Shown in pieces: positions 58,897 through 64,000 of a stretch of 64,000 bases of DNA. Position 1 is the first letter of the stretch; each line of letters starts with the position of its first letter. The notes beneath the pieces were generated by a model that saw only the letters and a program-made list of their open reading frames with translations, did no database searches and had not been told where the DNA came from. Made by a program: the position numbers and the translations under genes. This stretch comes from Paenibacillus beijingensis. Its GTDB lineage: Bacteria > Bacillota > Bacilli > Paenibacillales > Paenibacillaceae. Where the stretch lies: assembly GCF_000961095.1 (NCBI RefSeq), contig NZ_CP011058.1, forward strand, positions 3,003,501 through 3,067,500, written 5' to 3'.

Positions 58897-59895
58897 ATGG
58901 ATAATTGGCAGACGACGTTTACGAAAGAGCGCTTAGCGGCAGCGTCGCAGCGGTTTGGCATCAACCCGGAGACCGCCCGACGGATCGGCGGATTCGAAAA
59001 TATATTGTACGGATACCGGAGCAAAGGGCGCGACCTCGTGCTGCGTGTCTCCCACAGCTCCCACCGGCCGGCGGACCAGATTTTGGCCGAGCTGAATTGG
59101 GTCGGTTATTTGGCGGACAACGGCGCAAGTGTGGCGAAGCCGGTGCCGTCGGATTTGGGCAGTTTGATCGAAGTGATGGAAGCGGACCGGGGCTACTTCA
59201 CGTTAACCGGATTCGAACGGGCTCCCGGGGGCCATGCGGACGCCCGGCACGGCGAATGGGGAACGAAACTGTTCGAGGCTTGGGGGCAGCTGACGGCCGA
59301 AATGCATGCGCTTGCGAAAACCTACAACGTGACGCGCGGGATGCCGGTCAGGCCCGATCAGGACACGTTAGCCTTCGACACGGAAAGCTTTGCCTCTCCG
59401 GAGGAGTGGGGTGCGTGGCGCAAATATGCGGAGGTTTCGGAAGCGATAAGCGCGCTTCCCCGAGGGCGCGAAGGGTTCGGGCTGTGCCACCGGGATCTGC
59501 ACCACGGCAACTTTTTCGTATCGGACGGACGGATTACGGCGTTTGATTTTGACGATTGCGGTTACGATTACTTTGTCCAGGACATCGCGATGGCGGTCTA
59601 TTATGCGTCCGTTTTTCCGGTATGGAACGGTCCGCTGTACGATAACGACGAAATTTCGGCGTTTGCAAACCGGTTTCTCCAGCATTTCATGAAGGGGTAC
59701 AACCGGGCGGGACGGCTTGGCGATGAGTGGCTGCGCGAGCTGCCTCTTTTCATCGAAAGACGGCGCAGCGACCTTTGTCTCATTCTGTTCAATGCGTGGA
59801 GCGCCGAATCGGCAAGCGATGCCCGGCGGAAGTGGCTTGTCCACAATCTTGCCGAAATCCGCAGCGGCGTTCCTTGCATGGCGCTTGATGTATAG
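58897..59895 (+). CDS. Aminoglycoside-phosphotransferase-fold kinase (SrkA/YihE-like)
   Basis: Small-molecule or protein kinase fold, 332 residues. Seen: the catalytic loop LCHRDLHHGNFFV, the metal-binding AFDFDDCGYDYFVQDIAMAVYY, and an N-terminal glycine-rich/Lys-type region replaced by GFENILYGYRSKGRDLVLRVS. This mix occurs in SrkA stress-response kinases and in homoserine/choline kinase relatives. GGCGGGG precedes the ATG. It is monocistronic and convergent with the LysR gene. Confidence 0.85.
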   Translation: MDNWQTTFTKERLAAASQRFGINPETARRIGGFENILYGYRSKGRDLVLRVSHSSHRPADQILAELNWVGYLADNGASVAKPVPSDLGSLIEVMEADRGYFTLTGFERAPGGHADARHGEWGTKLFEAWGQLTAEMHALAKTYNVTRGMPVRPDQDTLAFDTESFASPEEWGAWRKYAEVSEAISALPRGREGFGLCHRDLHHGNFFVSDGRITAFDFDDCGYDYFVQDIAMAVYYASVFPVWNGPLYDNDEISAFANRFLQHFMKGYNRAGRLGDEWLRELPLFIERRRSDLCLILFNAWSAESASDARRKWLVHNLAEIRSGVPCMALDV

Positions 59896-59940
59896 CGGCG
59901 ATTGGCGATTGGAGTGCCATGACTTCCGCGTGTGAGATAA

Positions 59941-60822
59941 TCAGAACATGTCGATGAAGTTGCGGGCGCTTTTGGACAGGTAACGGTCTTTGAGCCATAC
60001 GATCCCGACCTCGGACTGGAAGTCGGCATCGGCAAGGTTCAGCATTTTGATCGTAGGAATGGGAAAGGACGCCATAACCGATTTTGGAAAAAGGGTCGCG
60101 CCGATGCCCGCCGCCACAAGCGCGATAATGATGGCGACGCTGGAGCATTCGCATATAATATGCGGCCGCAGGCCGTGCTGACGGAACTGATTTGTTACCC
60201 GCTCGTGCATGCCGGTCGTCTGATCGGTTTTCAGTGTCAGCAGCGGGTACTCCGCCAACTCGCGCATCGTGATCGATTGCCGGCCCGGATGCGTCCAGCC
60301 GCTCGGAATGACGGCTACGAACGGGTCGGAAGGCAGCTGCAGCACGTGATATTGCCGCGATTCGGCTGCCGCCTCGAACGGAAGTCGGGCGACGATCATC
60401 TCGATTGTACGCTTCTCCAGCTGTGCGCCGAGCAGGAAATGGTCGCCCTCCTGGATTTTAAACGTCACGCCCGGGTAGTGCTGCCGGAACCGTTCGATCC
60501 GCTCGGGCAGCAGCGAAATACAGGAGACGACCGCTCCGATCGGCAGCACGCCCTGCACTCCTTCATCGAGCTCCTTCACTTCTTTCAGCGTTTCCTGAAA
60601 CTGGGCGAGCAGTAATTCGGCCCGGCTGCGCAGCAGCTCGCCCGCATGGGTGAGCGTCAGCCGGTTGCCGCTGCGGTCGAACAGTATTACGCCGAGCTCC
60701 TGCTCCATCAGCTTCAGCTGCCGACTGAGCGGGGGCTGCTCCATGTTGAGCGACTTGGCGGCACGCGTAATTTGCCCTTCCTTCGCCACCGCCAAAAAAT
60801 AACGCAGCTGACGCATATCCAT
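59941..60822 (-). CDS. LysR-family transcriptional regulator
   Basis: 293 residues. The N-terminal helix-turn-helix is clear (MRQLRYFLAVAKEGQITRAAKSLNMEQPPLSRQLK) and the effector domain follows (GVQGVLPIGAVVSCISLLP ... VAAGIGATLFPKSV). ATG 60822 is chosen because GGAGG lies seven bases upstream; the frame continues to 60840. Divergent from ilvE, with a T-N11-A dyad in the gap, so ilvE or a nearby gene is the probable target. Confidence 0.92.
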   Translation of the reverse strand: MDMRQLRYFLAVAKEGQITRAAKSLNMEQPPLSRQLKLMEQELGVILFDRSGNRLTLTHAGELLRSRAELLLAQFQETLKEVKELDEGVQGVLPIGAVVSCISLLPERIERFRQHYPGVTFKIQEGDHFLLGAQLEKRTIEMIVARLPFEAAAESRQYHVLQLPSDPFVAVIPSGWTHPGRQSITMRELAEYPLLTLKTDQTTGMHERVTNQFRQHGLRPHIICECSSVAIIIALVAAGIGATLFPKSVMASFPIPTIKMLNLADADFQSEVGIVWLKDRYLSKSARNFIDMF

Positions 60823-60843
60823 TCGCATTCCTCCGCCCAAAGT

Positions 60844-60858
60844 ATACTTAATAGGTAT
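60844..60858. promoter_or_regulatory. LysR-type T-N11-A dyad
   Basis: ATAC-N7-GTAT in the 121-base gap between the LysR gene and ilvE. Confidence 0.4.
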
Positions 60859-60943
60859 GATTATCCCATAAAACAGATACTATGAATATACCTGGGGGAG
60901 TGATACGATTGGGTTACAACTATCATTCGGTGTAAGGAGATGC

Positions 60944-62014
60944 ATGAAGGTGGCTTATTCGATCGCAATTGAGCGCACGAGCGCTCCCAAAACGAAGCCC
61001 GAAGTATCCCGGATCGGGTTCGGGACTATTTTTACCGACCATATGTTTATGCTGGATTACGAAACGGGAAAAGGCTGGCACAGTCCGCGCGTTGTGCCGT
61101 ATCAGCCGATTACGCTCGACCCGGCGGCGAAGGTGTTTCATTACGGCCAGACGGTGTTTGAAGGGTTAAAAGCGTTCAAAACGGCGGACGGCGCCATTTC
61201 CCTTTTCCGGCCGGACATGAATTTCCGCCGTTTGAACCGCTCGAACGACCGGCTGAGCATTCCTCCCCTCGACGAGGAGCTTGCGCTTGCAGGGCTGAAG
61301 ACGCTGATCGGCGTCGATGCGGACTGGATTCCGGCTGAAGAAGGGACGTCCTTGTACATCCGGCCGTTTATTATCGCCACCCAGCCGACGCTGGGCGTTG
61401 CGCCGTCCCGAAACTATCTGTTCATGATCATTCTGTCGCCGGTCGGCGCCTATTATGCGGAAGGCATCAACCCCGTCAAAATCCATGTCGAATCGGATTA
61501 TGTGCGGGCGGTGCCCGGCGGCGTCGGCAATGCGAAGACGGCAGGAAACTACGCGGCGGGCTTGAAGGCGCAGGAGGAGGCGCCGCAGGGCTATTCGCAG
61601 GTGCTGTGGCTCGACGGCGTCCACCGCAAATATATCGAGGAAGTCGGCAGCATGAACATGTTTTTCAAAATAAACGGAAAAGTGGTCACGCCGGCGCTGA
61701 ACGGCAGCATTTTGGAAGGCATTACGCGCGATTCGATGATCCGGCTGCTGACGCATTGGGGAGTTCCGGTGGAGCAGCGGCAAATCTCCATCGACGAAAT
61801 TGCCGAAGCGCATCGCGACGGAACGCTGGAGGAAGCGTTCGGAACCGGGACGGCGGCCGTCATCTCCCCGGTTGGCGAGCTTCACTGGCAGGGTGAGAAG
61901 CTTGTCATCGGCGGCGGCAAGACCGGCGAGCTGTCCGCGCGGCTTTACGACACGCTAACCGGCATCCAGCGGGGCACCGAGCCCGATCCGTTCGGGTGGA
62001 TGGTGCGGCTGTAG
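60944..62014 (+). CDS. ilvE: Branched-chain amino acid aminotransferase
   Basis: PLP-dependent transaminase of Leu, Ile and Val, fold type IV, 356 residues, the usual length of the group II BCAT. Seen: FHYGQTVFEGLKAF, GNAKTAGNYAAGLKAQ with the PLP lysine in NAKTAGNY, EVGSMNMFF, and the C-terminal GTGTAAVISPVG. AAGGAGA lies before ATG 60944. It is monocistronic, divergent from LysR, and followed by hairpin repeats. Confidence 0.96.
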   Translation: MKVAYSIAIERTSAPKTKPEVSRIGFGTIFTDHMFMLDYETGKGWHSPRVVPYQPITLDPAAKVFHYGQTVFEGLKAFKTADGAISLFRPDMNFRRLNRSNDRLSIPPLDEELALAGLKTLIGVDADWIPAEEGTSLYIRPFIIATQPTLGVAPSRNYLFMIILSPVGAYYAEGINPVKIHVESDYVRAVPGGVGNAKTAGNYAAGLKAQEEAPQGYSQVLWLDGVHRKYIEEVGSMNMFFKINGKVVTPALNGSILEGITRDSMIRLLTHWGVPVEQRQISIDEIAEAHRDGTLEEAFGTGTAAVISPVGELHWQGEKLVIGGGKTGELSARLYDTLTGIQRGTEPDPFGWMVRL

Positions 62015-62016
62015 TT

Positions 62017-62130
62017 GGCAGCATCCACACGTTAACAGGGTGGAGCTGCTGTAAGCGGCAGCATCCACACGATAACAGGGTGGAGCTGCTGTAAGCGGCA
62101 GCATCCACTCGATCAAAGGATGGAGCTGCC
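62017..62130. repeat. Three 40-base tandem hairpin repeats after ilvE
   Basis: Units start at 62017, 62057 and 62097 with GGCAGCATCCAC; each can fold as GCAGC-A-TCCAC / GTGGA-GCTGC. The third unit is shorter and varies in the middle. It starts two bases after the ilvE stop. Confidence 0.88.
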
Positions 62131-62158
62131 TCATTTGTGCTCGCATGAATGAGGCAGC
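62126..62158. terminator. Hairpin beyond the ilvE repeats
   Basis: GCTGCCTCATT pairs perfectly with AATGAGGCAGC around an 11-base loop. No T-run follows, so termination is uncertain. Confidence 0.4.
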
Positions 62159-62221
62159 CCCCAATATGGCGCGATTCGGCGTATAATGGCTAAATTTGAC
62201 GAAATTGATGCAATTTGGCGC

Positions 62222-62269
62222 AAAAGGACCTCCAGTTCCGTAGAAAAGCGGAGTTGGAGGTCCTTTTTA
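62222..62269. terminator. Bidirectional rho-independent terminator
   Basis: AAAAGGACCTCCA pairs with TGGAGGTCCTTTT with a 20-base loop; T-runs occur on both strands. Confidence 0.8.
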
Positions 62270-62286
62270 CCATTTGAACTCTCTAG

Positions 62287-62490
62287 GCCTGCAAATGTGC
62301 AGTTTTTATCTAGGGAAATCGTTTGTCGGAGGGAAAAGCCTGCAAATATACAGGAATTCCAGGGCGTATTCACCTTAACAGGCGGTTGGACCGACAAAAA
62401 AATGTAGATTTGCAGGAATTTCAACGTGGTGGATAAATGAGAAGAAAAAAGATGTACGAACGCAGGAATTTTAAAAAACCATGACTGCGT
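62287..62490. repeat. Spaced TGCAGGAATTT-type motifs
   Basis: Related words occur at about 62288 (CCTGCAAATGTGCAG), 62339 (CCTGCAAATATACAGG), 62404 (AGATTTGCAGGAATTT) and 62459 (GAACGCAGGAATTTT), 50 to 65 bases apart. Non-coding; no convincing gene in either strand. Confidence 0.45.
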
Positions 62491-62498
62491 GCTTCTCT

Positions 62499-62594
62499 AA
62501 AATCCCTGAAGTAGGCTCTCAATAATTCCTGAAATGAACTTCTCTGTAATTTCTGAAGTGAACTTCTCTATAATTCATGAATCGCGCTTCGCTG
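62499..62594. repeat. Four 24-base tandem repeats running into the nuclease gene
   Basis: Units at 62499-62522, 62523-62546, 62547-62570 and 62571-62594 of the type TAATTCCTGAAATGAACTT.... The last unit codes for the final residues (SAIHEL) of the nuclease gene on the minus strand. Confidence 0.8.
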
Positions 62595-63236
62595 AAGTTC
62601 GTACCGCACGACATGTTTGCCTTTCGCCCCGGATGTCGCAGAGAACAGACCCTTCGTGCAGAGCGATTGCAGCGTTCGGACGGCTGTGCGATGGTTGATG
62701 CCTAGATGGGTCTCGACGTCGATAGGGCGCAGAGGGCGAGCGAGCATACAGGCAAGGCGTATGATTTCCCGCTCCGTCACTTGAATCAGCTTGACCGGGG
62801 AAGATTGCGGCTGATAGCGGCTTAACACCATGCGCAGCAGAGTGATGCATAGCTCGGGACGATGAGCGACGTCGTCATATGCAAATGAAATGACTTGAAA
62901 CCCGATTGCAGTTAAAAAGGTTTCCCGGTTCAGTTCGTTGCAATACTTTTGTCTGTCCATATCCCGGACGTGCGGACCGAAGCCTTTGATTTCGACGATC
63001 AGCTTCACACCAGGCGTCAGCCAGGCGAAATCGCAGAAATAGGATCGGCCGCGCCAATCGACAACTTCGAATTCCGGATGAAAACCGTCGAAATTACTAC
63101 GGTGAGGCCACCATACATTGCAGCAAAACAACTTTTCGGCTTCCCTATGACCCCGCTCAAGACGACCTTTTCGTTCCCCCGTTCGTCTCTGCAGATGGTA
63201 CTGAATAAATGCGTCATGCGCTTCTTCAAAATTCAT
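62568..63236 (-). CDS. PD-(D/E)xK-like nuclease (DUF559-like) fused to a winged helix
   Basis: 222 residues. The N-terminal two thirds resemble DUF559/Vsr-type endonucleases: FEVVDWRGRSYFCDFAW, LIVEIKGFGPHVRDMDRQKYCNEL with the ExK core, and AIGFQVISFAYDDV. The C-terminal part (about 150-220) is a winged helix (REIIRLACMLARPLRPIDVETHLGINHRTAVRTLQSL). ATG 63236 is chosen because GGGAGGGAG lies upstream; the frame continues to 63281. No methylase or mobile element is adjacent. The role is unknown: DNA repair, an orphan restriction enzyme or a domesticated regulator are options. Confidence 0.75.
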   Translation of the reverse strand: MNFEEAHDAFIQYHLQRRTGERKGRLERGHREAEKLFCCNVWWPHRSNFDGFHPEFEVVDWRGRSYFCDFAWLTPGVKLIVEIKGFGPHVRDMDRQKYCNELNRETFLTAIGFQVISFAYDDVAHRPELCITLLRMVLSRYQPQSSPVKLIQVTEREIIRLACMLARPLRPIDVETHLGINHRTAVRTLQSLCTKGLFSATSGAKGKHVVRYELQRSAIHEL

Positions 63237-63257
63237 TGTACAGTCTCCCTCCCAAAT

Positions 63258-63310
63258 AAAAGAAGAACGACACTGTTCCATTCGCTTGGAATGGAGAGTG
63301 ACGTTCTTCG
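63258..63310 (-). terminator. Rho-independent terminator of the HAD hydrolase gene
   Basis: AAGAACG-CACT ... AGTG-CGTTCTT with an inner CCATTC / GAATGG stem; TTTTATTT follows on the minus strand. Confidence 0.82.
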
Positions 63311-63376
63311 TCTTAATCGATTGTAATGTTAATTGTACTTGACCGGAGCGGTGCGGGTTCCTTTTTCACCCCACCG

Positions 63377-64000
63377 CTAAATCAGCTTCGCGTAACGCAG
63401 TCCTTGACGGATGCCGCCTTCATCGACCGATGCGGTAACATAATCGGCGTACGGCAGCAGCTCCTTGTGGGAGTTGCCCATCGCGATGCCGAGGCCGACG
63501 TGGGTGAGCATTTCCTTGTCGTTCAAACCGTCCCCGAATGCGACGGCGTCCGCGGGCGTCAGGCCGAGCCGGTCAAGCATCGCCTCGATGCCCTGCGCTT
63601 TGGAACCGCCGGCGACAAGCACGTCCATCGCTTTCGGGTGCCAACGAACGAGCCGCAGATCGTCGAACGCGCCCTCGTAAAGCGGCTCTTCATGCGCCTC
63701 ACAGTGGAGAAAAGCTTGGTAGATGTCCGTATTGCGCCAAAAATCCGGATCGTAACCCGGCTGGTCGACCCGCAGCGAAGCGACCGCTTCGTACACATGG
63801 GGATGATTTTCCACGTTTGTGAAAAAGGTTTCGCTGCCTTCGAACACGAGCGAATGGTTGTGGCGCGCCGCATGTTCAACCAGCTTCTCCAGACTGGAAA
63901 GCGGAATGGTGCGGTGGTAAAGCGGATCTCCCTTGTACACGACGTAAGCGCCGTTCAAGCTGACAAACGATTCAATGCCGAGCAGCTCGGCCAAAGGCTG
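63377..64000 (-). CDS. HAD-superfamily Cof-type sugar-phosphate phosphatase (N-terminus beyond the window)
   Basis: The frame is open to the right edge, so the first part with the catalytic DxD is not seen. The visible 207 codons include the Cof-type cap region and the last HAD motif VAFGDGLNDKEMLTHVGLGIAMGNSHKE, with the acidic pair for magnesium. The ending SVDEGGIRQGLRYAKLI is typical of the YidA/Cof group. Such enzymes dephosphorylate sugar phosphates or FMN-like compounds. A hairpin terminator follows. Confidence 0.9.
   Translation of the reverse strand, partial: QPLAELLGIESFVSLNGAYVVYKGDPLYHRTIPLSSLEKLVEHAARHNHSLVFEGSETFFTNVENHPHVYEAVASLRVDQPGYDPDFWRNTDIYQAFLHCEAHEEPLYEGAFDDLRLVRWHPKAMDVLVAGGSKAQGIEAMLDRLGLTPADAVAFGDGLNDKEMLTHVGLGIAMGNSHKELLPYADYVTASVDEGGIRQGLRYAKLI

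Noticed and set aside
62131..62424. Overlapping small frames on both strands after ilvE
   Set aside because: They cross a strong bidirectional terminator and motif repeats, and show no protein-like pattern.
1..64000. tRNA, rRNA or CRISPR genes
   Set aside because: None was recognised on reading both strands; small RNA genes could still be missed without a covariance-model search.

Overview
The window reads as chromosomal DNA of a Paenibacillus-like Bacillota bacterium. The signs are moderately high GC, strong AGGAGG-type ribosome sites, TTGACx/TATAAT promoters, YesM/YesN-type two-component systems beside sugar ABC importers, an S-layer-anchored subtilase, a barnase/barstar pair, and secreted glycosidases of family GH66. 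No rRNA, tRNA or CRISPR array is visible. The assignment is an inference from gene content; there is no 16S gene here.

Left part (1-9650): a plus-strand purine-nucleoside salvage block. It holds MtnA, a class II aldolase, an MTA/SAH-type deaminase and a purine nucleoside phosphorylase, then a BMP-type nucleoside ABC importer (lipoprotein, ATPase, two permeases) and a DeoR regulator. Together they could import or recycle nucleosides and take 5'-methylthioadenosine or 5'-deoxyadenosine to hypoxanthine, DHAP and an aldehyde.

9700-27800: an alpha-1,6-glucan / cycloisomaltooligosaccharide (CI) locus. It comprises a YesN/YesM-type regulator pair, a divergent sugar ABC importer, a cytoplasmic GH66 enzyme, a secreted 968-residue GH66 enzyme with the layout of CI glucanotransferase, and a giant secreted GH27-like/CBM35/GH31 enzyme. 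The last is split by a one-base frameshift at a T6 run. A palindromic repeat occurs three times here and flanks the secreted GH66 gene. The model is: GH31 makes alpha-1,6-glucan outside, the glucanotransferase cyclises it, the ABC importer takes up the product, and cytoplasmic GH66 opens it.

28000-35400: a PNPOx-like protein, then a LacI-regulated sugar ABC importer with a cytoplasmic Cys-type sulfatase. Palindromic operators for the LacI protein can be seen.

35800-44400: accessory and mixed genes. These are barstar and a lipoprotein-type barnase, HxlR with a divergent DODA-type dioxygenase, a stand-alone GTP cyclohydrolase II-like protein, a TnpB-only IS605-group element, a kinase-glycosyltransferase fusion, and a decayed M48 peptidase.

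44400-52200: a 1588-residue S8 protease with three SLH domains, an IS1182-type transposase remnant, an orphan Imm70 immunity protein, and an SPFH/prohibitin protein. 52400-64000: MetNIQ methionine importer, a YtrA-type GntR/ABC operon, an aminoglycoside-phosphotransferase-fold kinase, LysR with divergent ilvE, several short tandem repeat arrays, an orphan PD-(D/E)xK-like nuclease, and a HAD hydrolase cut by the window end.
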